DNA of 64,000 nt. Source: Cristatella mucedo. Its lineage: Eukaryota > Bryozoa > Phylactolaemata > Cristatellidae. The notes under the pieces are model-generated. The model was not told the DNA's origin, searched no databases, and worked only from the letters and a program-made list of their open reading frames with translations. The stretch is taken from the NCBI GenBank assembly GCA_009760855.2, contig WPIO01000039.1, forward strand, positions 1,091,001-1,155,000. The letters are read 5' to 3'. A program made the translations under genes and the position numbers. Position 1 is the first letter of the stretch; each line of letters opens with the position of its first letter. This document shows positions 50,040 through 60,404 of this stretch, one piece after another.

Positions 50040-51225
50040 GAAATCCTCGTCTCGTGCGGCCTCCCACTCTTCAGTTGATAAAAACGGTGCGACAAACGGG
50101 AGCCGCGCAAACCAGAGACCATGACCGCTGCCCACCGCATCGGCGCGACGAGAAATAACTCCGCCTCGCGCTCGCTGCCAGCATGCGGCACGTAGTGGTC
50201 AGCGCGCTACACTCAGTTAGCTTCACCGAATGTAAGTCCGCCGAAAAGAGCGCCCAGCAGGAGAATCTGACGGCACGTGGTGCGGCAAATCGCCTCTCTC
50301 TGCAGTCAAACCGAGTACTTTCGTCCGACTTGCGCAACAGGGCGATCTCGTTTTGCCGCTGAGCAGCGCATCGAGTCGGACTCACAAATCGGAACCACGG
50401 GGCGGCGTCGAGCCGCCGCCGGATGGTAGAAGTAGTCGACCAAAGAAGCCGAACACTCGATTGCCAAGAGACGGCCAGCCTGCACGAGGAACGTCGTGTG
50501 TGCACGCGCGCGTGTCGTCGTGAACGTGAGTGCGTCGGAATGCGAGCGTCATTCTTTCGGAATTCGCGGAGTTGCTGCGGTACTGCAGCCCTAACCGGAA
50601 TGTACAAGAAGCAACATTCATTACCAGGTTTGTTTTCGCTCGTTCATTCAAACGATTAGCCGAATGCCCACACCGCTGCCTCATCTCATTTGAGAGCGCG
50701 CTCGGTGATGGCGAATGCCTTGTTGCCAGCCAGTTGCGGCGTGAAGTGAAATGGCAATGTGCAATGGTGAGCCGCTACCTAAGGACAAAACAAATGGCCG
50801 GACGCGGGCGAGTCGTAAATCGAATTTCATAAGCGCAGCGCCAAATAGGCAAATCGCTGGCCGTTAATGCTAGAAACATTAGCTTCACGCTAAACGCGAA
50901 CTCTGCGTTGTCGTCCACGCGAGCTTATGAGGTAACGTCCGAAAACGGAGGTAGCAGTGGTGCCGATTCGCCGAATTCGATGGGCGACAGCCAACGCGAG
51001 CCGCTCACGTGGCTGAGGAGCAGCGCTCGCGCTTGACGGCTGTGACTCACCGCCTACGCTGTGAAGGCTCTGATCCGTGCCAACGGAGTGGTCTGCGCAG
51101 AATGCGCTTTCGGACGCTCTATTGCACCAAGCGGCTACGCGCGGGCTCTAATAGACGGAGCTGAGAGGGCAAAGGAAAAAAACGCTCTCTCGGCAGCTAT
51201 GCGTAGCGCGGAGCCGGACCGCTGT
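50040..51225. other. Left part of CpG-rich island, no firm gene
   Basis: CpG-rich and free of the repeats seen elsewhere. A minus-strand frame of 178 codons (50071-50607) and several overlapping frames are open, but I see no family resemblance and the composition alone can explain them. It probably holds 3' untranslated sequence of the gene at 51232-53205 and perhaps another regulatory region. Confidence 0.35.
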
Positions 51226-51231
51226 CGGTCA

Positions 51232-53205
51232 TCAAATAAACTTGCGGCTCACGCTACGCGTGACGGACGACTTGCTGGTTTCCTGTGTTTCCGCGTAGAA
51301 CGAGTCCATCCAGACGGGCTGCTGCAGCGGCGGCGGTGGGGCACTGAAGGTCGCGGCGTTCGGACCTATCCAGCTTGAGGAGCGGTAGAGACCTGCCGCC
51401 GCTGCCGCCGCCGGTGGCGGCGCCGCGCCAGCAGGGTTCCGAAAGGGTGCCTGAGCCGAAAGGAAGTCGTCGTCTATGCCGTAGGTGATCGACGTAGAGC
51501 CCAGCCGAGTCACAGAATGGTGACGCCGCGGAGCGCACTGCTCCGCTGCTTGCCACCGGCAACCGTCGGATTCCATCCCGTAGTGCGCTCGACTCTCGCT
51601 CGTCCAGTCCCACCATGTCGCAGCGCCGCCGCGAGCGTGCCCGGATCTTGTTCGCGGCGCGGCCTCGTTCTCAAGAAACTCAAAACTTGCATCGCGGTCG
51701 TAGGCGGCGGCACGGTCGTAGGCGGCGGCGCGGTCGTAGGCGGCGGCGCGGTCGTAGGCGGCGGCGCGGTCGTAGGCGGCGGCGCGGTCGTAGGCGGCGG
51801 CGCGGTCGTAGGCGGCGGCGCGGTCGTAGGCGGTGGCGCGGTCGTAGGCGGCGGCTCGGTCGTAGGCTGCGGCTCGTCGGGGAGCGGCGAAAAAGCTCTC
51901 TCCGTCGTTCGAGTCGTAGCGAGTCGATCGAGAGGCAGCGGACGGGAACACGGAACTGCTGTTAAAATCCTGCTGCCTCGTCCGCGGGCTGTCACTTCCC
52001 TTGACCGATCGTCGAGCGGACGGCTCTGGCGTTCGATCGAACGGCCGGCGACCCGAGGCCGGAGCTGGTGTGAAGCCTGCCCGTTGAGCTGCCGTCTCGT
52101 CGTATGGCGGTGGCGGTGGCGGCGATGACGGTGACGACGGTCGGATCCGAGCACTCTCGCGTTCGAACGACTTGTAATCGGGGCTATCGGGACTGTACCG
52201 CTCGCACAAGCGCCTCCCGGATCTCGAGCTCGCCGCGCCGCCAGAGGCGGTGGCGGCTGCGACGGGAGAGTGCTCCTCGGTCGGCGATCGCGAGCGCTCG
52301 CAGCCGTCGTCCACTTTGCCGCCAGGTCTCGACGAGGAGCGTGCGTAGGTGCGCTCGGTGGCGGCGGCGGCGGTTGGCGCGTCGTCCGCGGCGGCGCGGC
52401 GCCAGCGCTCCTTCTCGGCCGCCGCAGCGCGGCCGCCGCGGCTGACGGGGTTTGCCGGAAGATCGGCGGCCAGATCGCTCGACGTAGCCTCCCGCCGCCC
52501 AGCCGACGGGCTCGCCGGCTCGCTTTCGAGTCCACGCGCCGCAGCGCCGGCCGCAGCCTCGTCTCGAACGGATATTGACGGCACGTCGGCTCCGTCGGAT
52601 AGCGGAATCACGAAGTAGTCAAACTTGGAGGTCGGCCGCCGCAGCGGCGACCGGGACTCGACGATCGGGCGGCGCGACACGAGGCCGTCGCGCTCGCCCT
52701 GCTCGCTCCGGCCGAGGACGACGCGAGGGCCTACAGTGACGTCGTCGTGGATTGGCGTGGCTGTCGGCCGCGCTGCTGCGCCGTGCACTGCCGCGTCGTC
52801 AGCCGCCGCCCGCCGTCCGCCGCTGCCGCCGCCTCCACTGCCGCCGGCTCCTCTCGGTACTTGCGCGACGTTGCGAGACGGACCCTCGAAGGCCGTAGGA
52901 TGGATTGGCGAAGCGCTCAGCAGACGATTCCGGGACGCACTGCCGACGAGTCCGGCGCCGCCGCCGCCGCCGCCGCCGCACGAATCCGGCGCCGTCGATA
53001 CAGCGTACGCAGCAGGAGATCTCAGCGCCTTCGAGAGACCGCCCTGCAGCTTGGGACCCGGAGGCGACGCCGAGCCGCCTGCGGCGACGCCCGTCGCCGC
53101 GGGTGCAAGATCGTCGTCTTCGTAGACCACCCGTTCGCGCTTCGTGTACTCCTCGGTTACCTCGCGCACCGTTTTGGTCCGCGGGCTGACTTTTTGGTCT
53201 GTCAT
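51232..53205 (-). CDS. Unrecognised 657-residue low-complexity protein with AAAYDR repeats
   Basis: An intronless frame runs from ATG at 53205 (MTDQKVSPRTKTVREVTEEY) to TGA at 51232. Residues 1-35 are charged and probably helical. The middle is disordered, rich in Ala, Ser, Arg, Pro and Gly, with SRSPLRRPTSKFDYFVIPLS near residue 200 and proline runs. Ten tandem AAAYDR hexapeptides (one ATAYDR) follow. The C-terminus is more ordered and aromatic (ATWWDWTSESRAHYG; TSITYGIDDDFLSAQAPF; VWMDSFYAETQETSKSSVTR) and ends SVSRKFI. It has no signal peptide or membrane helix. Many Arg-Ser/Thr sites would suit phosphorylation, perhaps as a cytoskeletal or scaffold protein, but that is inference. Overlapping long frames on the other strand are shadows caused by GC-rich repeats. 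The non-repetitive ends favour this strand. Confidence 0.6.
   Translation of the reverse strand: MTDQKVSPRTKTVREVTEEYTKRERVVYEDDDLAPAATGVAAGGSASPPGPKLQGGLSKALRSPAAYAVSTAPDSCGGGGGGGAGLVGSASRNRLLSASPIHPTAFEGPSRNVAQVPRGAGGSGGGGSGGRRAAADDAAVHGAAARPTATPIHDDVTVGPRVVLGRSEQGERDGLVSRRPIVESRSPLRRPTSKFDYFVIPLSDGADVPSISVRDEAAAGAAARGLESEPASPSAGRREATSSDLAADLPANPVSRGGRAAAAEKERWRRAAADDAPTAAAATERTYARSSSRPGGKVDDGCERSRSPTEEHSPVAAATASGGAASSRSGRRLCERYSPDSPDYKSFERESARIRPSSPSSPPPPPPYDETAAQRAGFTPAPASGRRPFDRTPEPSARRSVKGSDSPRTRQQDFNSSSVFPSAASRSTRYDSNDGESFFAAPRRAAAYDRAAAYDRATAYDRAAAYDRAAAYDRAAAYDRAAAYDRAAAYDRAAAYDRAAAYDRDASFEFLENEAAPRTRSGHARGGAATWWDWTSESRAHYGMESDGCRWQAAEQCAPRRHHSVTRLGSTSITYGIDDDFLSAQAPFRNPAGAAPPPAAAAAAGLYRSSSWIGPNAATFSAPPPPLQQPVWMDSFYAETQETSKSSVTRSVSRKFI
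51694..51873. repeat. 18-bp coding minisatellite (about 10 units)
   Basis: On the plus strand the unit is CGGTCGTAGGCGGCGGCG. Because 18 is a multiple of three and the unit has no stop in several frames, it gives AAAYDR on the minus strand and open VVGGGA and GRRRRR frames on the plus strand. Confidence 0.95.
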
Positions 53206-53257
53206 TGAGGTGGTGGCATTTGTTCAAAATAACGGGAAAGCGAGTCGGGCGAGAATA

Positions 53258-53290
53258 TGACGTCACAGGCATCAGTGACGCTTTTAAAAG
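53258..53290 (-). promoter_or_regulatory. CRE palindrome and TATA-like site upstream of the 657-residue gene
   Basis: A perfect TGACGTCA lies at 53258-53265, and the palindromic CTTTTAAAAG at 53281-53290, 53 and 76 bases upstream of the ATG. In the direction of transcription the TATA-like site comes first, so the CRE would sit near the start of transcription. Confidence 0.4.
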
Positions 53291-53870
53291 AAGTCGTTCT
53301 GTCCGGTGAACCAGAGCCCGGAGTGGGCTCGAGCAATCTCTATTTACGTCAGCAGAAGTGAACCGTCGGAAGCGCTTTTCCCGGATCACGTTTTCGGCCG
53401 ATGTAGTCACAGTCCGGCACGGCGAGGGGCTGCATAGTTTGCTGAGAGTGAATGCACGCTATCGCCCGCCCAGCACCGCTTCGCTCGCCAGCTTCCCGAT
53501 CTGGCCGAATGAATGAAAATACGCGCTTCCTAATTACTTCGGCAGAGCTTTGCTTAACCAGTGTGAGTAATGGGCTTCTAAAGTAACAATGAAAACGGTC
53601 GGCGCGTCCGGCGCGTCCGGCGTTCCGCCTGTCGATGGATGCGCTTTTAAAGGCGCTCACTGTCCCCGGCGGTGGCGGCGGCCGCCGCCGCCGGCGGCGA
53701 GGGTTAAAATAAGGCTGCAAACCTTACCTAGTCGCCGCGATCGACGCAGAGCAGCCGACCTTGCGCGACCTTGGGCAGCAGTCGTTCGACGTTGGTTACG
53801 TCGCCGTCGTCATCGAGTTAATCGCCGACGAGACAGTACCGCGGCAAGGTGGCACATTCGGCGCGCAATT

Positions 53871-54823
53871 TCACGTCGAAGTCGGCAGGTCGCTTGGCCA
53901 GCACCGCCGCCGCCGCGGCGCAAGGTCGCGAAAAGCAGCCCGATAGTCGCCATTAGTGGCTAGTATAGCGAAACCGTTGACCACGCACGCCGCGTAGAGC
54001 AAGCAATATCCGGCGACGACGGCGCGCTCGTCGACCGCCGCGGTTATGATCGCGACGGAAGGCAAGTAGAGCAGATCCAGAGCGACAAACGCGACCGCGA
54101 ACGTCTTTAACAGATCGAACTCGCTCGATCGACTCGCCCGGCTGCTGCCGCCGCCGCCGCCGCTGGCGTCCGTCGCCGCGATGCCCGAGGGCGGAGCGCC
54201 GCCGCCGCCGCCAGTACGACGGTGGCGCATCCGGTGCAGAGCCACAGCGTAGCAGACCGGCGCCACAGCCAGCGACGGGACGAGGCTCGCGGCGAGAAAG
54301 GCGTAGCCGAAGGCGCTGTCGAAGGGGCGCGAGCAGTGAAAGTTGGGCGCGCCGGCGAACTTGGCCTCCGCGGCCAGGCCGATGGTGGTGGTGGCGAGGA
54401 TGAGCCACGACAAGGCGACCGTCACCGCGGCGGCGGCGGCGGTGCCGAGCTTTCGCGCCGTTCGGTCGTCGGCGACCGCGACTATCGTCCAGTGGACGGC
54501 CGCGCAGGCGTGGCCCAGCAGGATCGCGCCCGTGCAGGTCACGTGCAGCCAGTAGAGGAAAGCGCACGCGCTCCGGCCGAACACGTCCCGCTGCAGAACG
54601 TTGCCGACGGCGACGCTGGTCATGTAGACGGCGGACTGCAGCCAGTCGGCGAAGATTAAGTTGAAGGCGTACACGTCGCTCGGCCGTATGCCGCCGCGGC
54701 GCCAGCACGTCGTCGCCAGCGCGGCGCCGACGGCCGTGCACAGCGAGGTCCCGGCGGCGGCGCACGCGGCCGACGTACCGATCAGCGCCGCTGCAAGAGG
54801 AGCGGCGACGGCGTTCGAACTGT

Positions 54824-54854
<31 letters not shown>

Positions 54855-54875
54855 TCCGCCGATCGAAGCGGCCAT
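53871..54875 (-). CDS. Rhodopsin-like seven-helix receptor, divergent (334 residues)
   Basis: An intronless frame runs from ATG at 54875 in a good context (AACCATGG). The N-terminus is short and Ala-rich with an NSS glycosylation site. Seven hydrophobic segments follow. Helix 2 has NLIFADWLQ, matching the LxxAD class A signature. Helix 3 starts after a Cys (SACAFLYW) but ends HACAAVHWTI, without a DRY motif. Helix 4 has Trp (ALSWLIL). A Cys in the second outer loop (NFHCSRPF) can pair with the helix 3 Cys. The third inner loop is Gly/Ala-rich. Helix 7 reads VVNGFAILATNGDYRAAFRD, so NPxxY is replaced, and a helix 8-like end follows. Class A membership is likely; the ligand is unknown. The second long frame in this region (363 codons, frame-shifted) is a shadow. 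Confidence 0.75.
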
Positions 54876-54879
54876 GGTT

Positions 54880-55690
54880 CGCCGCGGGAGCGAACCGATG
54901 CGTGCCGGACCGGCGGTGGACGAAAGACGACGGACTGCGCGAGCGAGCGACGCGCGCAGCGATCCGAGCGAGATCCGGCCGGGTGAGCGGCCGGGCGCGC
55001 GCGCAAGTGCAGGCGTGCAGGTGCGCGGCGCCGCACAGGTGCACGAAGCTCAGCCTCGCCGAGCCGGGCCGGGCTGGTGCGACAGTGTGCGATCGTAAAT
55101 AATTGAAACGGATTGGGGATTACAGCTATATTTAGTCGCCTTTCGCGCTTGATCGTGGCCAGATCGTGACTGACTCAGGCTTTAGTAGGAAGGATGCTCA
55201 ATCGTTGGCTTCGTGTTGCCGATTGAGCGCGACGTAAAACTTGCCGCTTAGCGGATTAAGCTACACTACAAAAAATGCGCTCGGACATCCTCGAATTGAG
55301 ACGCCCACTGTGAGCGCGCCCAGGAGGTTAGCGACGACGAAACCACGCCGCACGAGTCGTTCCAGCGTCTTGAGGTGCTCGCCGGTTTAGCGCCAACTCC
55401 GAGCACTAACTTAGCTCTAGTTCTATCGCGGCCATCTGCAGCAGCAGCAACAACAGCTCTTACTACGCCACTTGTAGACTGCGACCGCCATGATGTGCGT
55501 GCTCGCACCTTTCTTTGGCCGCTGACACGAGCAGTTTCTCCGCTTCTGTTCTCTCACGCCACGGTCTTGTGACCTACTCCTCATCTGCCTAAATTATTCA
55601 GCAGCGCTTCTAAATGCTTGAGAGCCTACGAGACACGCGCACCAAGCTAGCGATTGCTTCCGCTTTTTGCAGATGGTGATACTAAACTAT
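54880..55690. promoter_or_regulatory. CpG-rich upstream region of the receptor gene
   Basis: High CpG content continues to about 55100 and then falls. It contains no repeat or recognisable exon, and the position suggests the receptor's promoter and 5' leader. No TATA box was seen. Confidence 0.35.
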
Positions 55691-55694
55691 ACAG

Positions 55695-55795
55695 TGCATG
55701 AATTTACCATACAGCAAACGTAAAGTGCCTAGAAGGAGATTGAGTTCTCTGAGGACGCTATATTAAGTGTATTATCATTATCAAACGGACTAAAA
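55695..55795 (+). mobile_element. LINE family 1 tail
   Basis: CAGCAAACGTAAAGTGCCTA, GAAGGAGATTGAGTTCTCTG, GACGCTATATTAAGTG and ATTATC repeats. It is an isolated tail that marks the right border of the GC-rich island. Confidence 0.85.
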
Positions 55796-55799
55796 ATAC

Positions 55800-56555
55800 G
55801 GACTGGATGCCGACTGCCGTGGGGCGGAATTTGGGAACAGCGCAACCCGCTTTAAATTGAACAGAAATCAGGTGCTCAAAGATATAACATTAATAGAATA
55901 TTACTATGCGCTTCACTTGAAATACACCACCCAAAATGTCACGCTAAATCTCGCGTGCTTTTTCAGGCGATTCATTTCATATCTGCTTCGCATAGGTCTA
56001 ATTGAGGATGCAAATTGCTCGACACTTGTTACAGACTACCCACAAACTTGCATTGCATTGAGCATGCATATTATCTTACACTGGCCCTGGTCAGTACCAA
56101 ACCAATTCAAAATAATCCATCGTTAATTTCACCATTCGCACACCATAAATCGGCTTCATGAAGCTCCCAATTTAAATGCACACAGCATTCTCGTCCGACT
56201 CGTCCGATACATAATAACCCTTTTTGCACACACACTCTTGGCGGGGATAGTGCTGTGGGAATCGGCGAGGGGGAAATTTCTCTAAGAATGGGAGATCAGA
56301 CTTGCGAAATGCTAAGTCCTTATCGTGTGCAATGACCGACCGCAGCAGGAGAGGTTAGACTAGTGGCACGTAGGAGCCGACCGTAGGGCTGTCAGCATCG
56401 AGACTTAGCTTCGGCTGGGCTATATGACTTCCGCGAGTGGGTTTTTCATGAGCTCAAAAGATCGATGCATCAATTCGTTTCGCCAAACACGCCGTGCCTG
56501 TGTCTACTCATGAAAAAAAAGATTTCCGCAAACAGTGGGCATATTAAAGTATAAG
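55800..56555. other. No supported gene
   Basis: Mixed composition. A plus-strand frame at 55857-56126 has no recognised motif. Confidence 0.4.
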
Positions 56556-56739
56556 CAGCTTGGGATGCAGATCTGATCCACTAGACCTGACAGTCACAAG
56601 ACACGAACTGAGCACGAGCACAGTTGAATGGCTGTGCCTCAATGTCACTTGGTCAGAGCATAACCCCATCCAAGCAATCGTGGCTCATATGCTACCACTA
56701 ATCGTTCGATCATGCTTCCATTGCACCATATGTAAGGTG

Positions 56740-57355
56740 CGTCTGCCTGGCCACGGACAGATTCGCCACTCACAGTCGTTTCTTGACCACGGGTCTTCGC
56801 CGGTCGTTCCGGGCTTGGGGGTTCGTGCTCAGAGCTCGCTTGGACGTGCTGCAAGTGGCTGCTGCCAGGAGTCGGGCATACCCTGGGACGGTTACCAGCT
56901 GCTGCCTATGCCACACGGAGGCAGAGACCGTTTGCCACGTGCTGAGCCACTGCTGGCCGATGCTGCATGCGATTACGGCTCGACACAACCTGGTTCTTGG
57001 CCGCCTAATCGGAGCTCTTCCGGCCACTGCGCTCAACTTCATGCCGGCAGGCTGTGCCCTTCCGCTAGCGGTGGCCTGACTCTCAAGCCGGACCCAATCA
57101 TTGACAACGTCACTGATTTAGTAATCGTGGATATGACGGTGCCATTTGACAGCAGCGAGAATGCTCTGATTGTGGCGGCCCCGAACGAGACCAATAAATA
57201 TGCAGCCATTACCCAGTCTTTCCTGAATCTGGCTATCGGTCGGCAGTCGTGAGGCCCTTCGTGGTCGGGGCTCTCGGCAGCTGGTTGCCAGACAATGAAG
57301 ATGCCGAACTCGGCATCCAGGCTCGGAGAAGACGGCTTTTAGGAGAAATTTAAGA
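56740..57355 (+). mobile_element. LINE with restriction-like endonuclease (R2/NeSL type), 3' end
   Basis: One frame reads VLRARLDVLQVAAARSRAYP and the zinc knuckle CCLCHTEAETVCHVLSHC (CxxC...HxxxxC). After a frame change at about 57075 comes KPDPIIDNVTDLVIVDMTVP followed by NETNKYAAITQ, the PD...D(V/M)TVP...KY pattern of restriction-like endonucleases in R2/NeSL-type LINEs. A further change leads to PFVVGALGSWLPDNE and the stop. It is 5'-truncated and has at least two frame breaks. It is unrelated to LINE families 1 and 2, which lack this domain order. Confidence 0.75.
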
Positions 57356-57399
57356 ATTTCCTGCCTAGTCTTCTATCTGCCATTCCTTTCGCGATAATC

Positions 57400-58385
57400 G
57401 ACCTGTGTTATACTGAAAAATATACCAAGTAAATTCCTGTCCGTTTACAGAGCTTACCATTTCACAGGGACCGTGCTGATGGAAGTGTTGAGGACCGTCT
57501 TAGGAATTTTGACTTAAGCAGATTACCTCTGCTTGTTCTGGTAGATCTAAAGCCCTCGATACCGGTACCACTTGATACCATTGGTAGTAATAATAACAAT
57601 TATAAAGTAAATTTAATTTATAATTAAAATTTTAAAATTTTTAATTTTGAGGCGTAGAGGCTCATTCTCAGGCTGCACCGGTATTTTTTTTTTTACAGAG
57701 TGCGTGTTTCCTAGAGGCAGGTCAGAGAAAAAGCATGACGGTACAGAACCTTACAGTTGCCATGTTCAATCCGGACCAATATTGAAGAATAACTCCCCCC
57801 CCCATGTAATGGCTGGACCTTGCTGGCGCCCTCACTCTGTCTATACTGGGCTACTATCTTTTAGTTTTAGTTGGGCTACGGAAAACAAGCCTTTAAGCCT
57901 CTACATCAGGTGTGCGGCGGCATAGAGAGGTTTGTGGTGGATTGTAGTAGTTAGCCGTATCTACGGATTCAGTGCATATCTATGCATTCAGTGGAATACT
58001 ATGGATTCAGTGGATTCCGGAGGATCCGGCCCATTATTTCTACTCGATTTTTTACTAGTCAATTCATACTTGGCCAATCGCTGAGAATCTTTGTAGTTTT
58101 CAATCGCACCTCTATGTGAGCATACTCCAAATGTAATCAGGTTATCTCAAGCCGAAGCCAAAAACACATAGTCATCTCAGATGGAGACAAAAGTGAGTAA
58201 AGGCGTTTTAGAGTGTGAAAAAATGGAGAAAGATAAAGAGTAGAAAAAGGAGCACCATATCTGTATCGGTTCTTGCCGTATTTTGTGGTACCTGACAAAG
58301 CTAAAGGTCATATGGTTCGGCTGCAAGTTTTCTGCAATAGATGGATACTTCGCCTCTTGCGTTGGATACCTCGGCTGGGCGTCAG
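57400..58385. other. No supported gene
   Basis: AT-rich with short homopolymers. Small repeats of ATGGATTCAGTGGA-type words occur near 57960-58015. Confidence 0.4.
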
Positions 58386-58391
58386 GCAAGA

Positions 58392-58393
<2 letters not shown>

Positions 58394-58472
<79 letters not shown>
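58394..58472. repeat. (GA)n microsatellite
   Basis: About 39 GA units. It keeps Arg/Glu frames open that are not genes. Confidence 0.98.
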
Positions 58473-58476
<4 letters not shown>

Positions 58477-58479
58477 GGA

Positions 58480-59325
58480 AATCGAGCTAGAGATGCCGTC
58501 TAGGCTGCCTAATAAAAGCTGCGCTCGCCGCGAATGAGCCTCTCTCAGTGGTCAGCATTATCTTGCCATTGTTTCCGTCTTGAGTTACTGTTATTGGAAT
58601 TCAGTAGATCTGCGGTTTCGTGACCAGCGTAATCTCACTGCGGCATGCTTGAGCCTCGTCAAAATGATTAAACGGAGATAGAAAAGCTCATTTAACATAG
58701 GTCTATCAAATTATGGAAAGCCACATAATAATAATAATAATAATAATAATTCACTTGATAAAGCACACATCCTTGGGATGTCTGACAATTAACAGCCATA
58801 CCGTTCTAACGGCTAGACAAGGGACAAGCTGAAATAGCCTATGTGTTGCAGCCTGATCAACATTTTCTCCAAGGTATACGCTTCTATCCGTCGCCTCAGA
58901 ATACATTCACCACGAGTTTTTTTATGCCTACCCTAGATATTTGCAGGTGAATGTGTAGCAATGTCGTAGTGTTGCTGACGGAGGCATTCTCGAATAAGGT
59001 CCTCAATACGTTTGTATGTCTCTCGCTAAATTGCAGTAAGCGATCAGAGCAATGGGTGCTTCTGAACTGCTTTTAAACCATAATGTAATTAGAGTAAAAT
59101 GACAGTCATCGATTGTGAGCATGATATCGGTCGATCGGGGTGCATGCTTTCTAGAACGCAATTGAGCAGTAAAATCAGGTGAAGGACATGCGGTTTCATT
59201 TTCGCAAATATATGTGCACATACGTTGCACTGCCAGTGATTCCTATTGGCAGTGGGCATTCTGTGAAATTTTTTAAGGACAATGTTGTCTACGCTCTGGG
59301 ATGGTTAACATGGTGCAGGCAGCCT
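58480..59325. other. Spacer with (AAT)n at 58725
   Basis: (AAT)n and TTCACTTGATAAAGC at 58725-58765 resemble the very end of a minus-oriented LINE family 1 tail. Nothing else is recognised. Confidence 0.45.
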
Positions 59326-59329
59326 CCTT

Positions 59330-59817
59330 TGCTTAGCCGATCAAATCGTACTCTCAGATATACTCCCCCACCAGGCCAAGCATCGTACCATCCCCTTTTC
59401 GGAATCCAACAGTTTACCAGTATCTTGTAAAAACCTCAAATCCTTTGTAGACCGCGAGTTTAGTTCGCATGTTCCCAAAGCCTGGAACTCCTTCCCGATT
59501 TGAGTCAGAACATCCTCTGACTTGAACACATTTAAAAAAACTGTAAAACACCTATTTAGGACAGCATTTAGTGGGTCCCTGTGATTCATTCTTCATGTGC
59601 TTATGCGTGCTGACACTGTGCATGCTGCTACTAATCACATTTGCATGCTGACCATGTGCATTTCACCCCTAACCATGTAGTTCATGTTGTTTATCAAGCA
59701 TGATATTATTCACCATTTAATTACATTTCCATTTGCAGCAAACGTAAAGCGCCGAGCAAGAGATTGAGTTCTCTGAGGGTGCGTTATCAAGTGCATTATT
59801 ATTATTATTATTATTAC
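59330..59817 (+). mobile_element. LINE family 1, 3' end
   Basis: Degenerate coding end (CAGATATACTCCCCCACCAG, GAACATCCTCTGACTTGAAC), full 3' untranslated part and tail (GCCGAGCAAGAGATTGAGTT, GGGTGCGTTATCAAGTGCAT), then (ATT)n. Confidence 0.85.
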
Positions 59818-59889
59818 AACACGCACCGATAGCAGCACTGCTTCTCGAGATGATAGACTTAGCTAGAGACTAAAGAGAACTAAGCTTCA

Positions 59890-59892
<3 letters not shown>

Positions 59893-59925
<33 letters not shown>

Positions 59926-60400
59926 GATTTGATAGAGCCCCCTCAGGGAACCTAATCTCTTTCTAGGCGCTTTACATTTGCTGCAAAGGGAAATGCAATT
60001 GAATGGTGAGTAAAATCATGCTCGAAAAAAAGACAAAATGAATCATATGGTTAGGGGTGACATGTACAGGGTCAGCATGCAAATTTGGTTAGTGGCAGCA
60101 TGCATAGTGTCTGCACGCATAAGCACATGAAGGACGAATCACAGGGACCCACTAAATGCTGTCCTACATAGGTGTGTTTTTGAGGTTCCTTTTAAATGTG
60201 GTCAGGTCAGGGGATGTTCTGACGCAAGTCGGGAGGGAGTTCCTGGCTTTGGGAGCCTATGAACTAAATGCACGGTCTCCAAGGGATTTAAGGTTTGTAC
60301 GAGGTATTTTTAGAGCGTTGGATTCCGAAAAGCGGGTGGTACGATGCTTGGCCTGATGGGGGAGTATATCGGAGAGATAGGCTGGAGCCATTTTATATGG
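59893..60400 (-). mobile_element. LINE family 1, 3' end, inverted
   Basis: (AAT)n, then TTGATAGAGCCCCCTCAGGG, AATCTCTTTCTAGGCGCTTT, and the coding end in antisense up to about 60370. Nearly identical, inverted, to 61470-61760. Confidence 0.88.
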
Positions 60401-60404
60401 CAGA

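Noticed and set aside
50071-50607. Minus-strand 178-codon frame
   Set aside because: No recognisable motif and no support beyond the scarcity of stops in CpG-rich sequence.
51517-52128. Plus-strand frame with VVGGGA repeats
   Set aside because: It is the antisense of the AAAYDR minisatellite. The minus-strand frame is three times longer and has non-repetitive ordered ends.
53953-55044. Minus-strand 363-codon Arg-rich frame
   Set aside because: It overlaps the receptor frame out of phase and is Arg-rich as expected of a GC-rich shadow; the receptor frame gives seven hydrophobic helices.
58273-58537. Arg/Glu repeat frames
   Set aside because: Caused by the (GA)n microsatellite.
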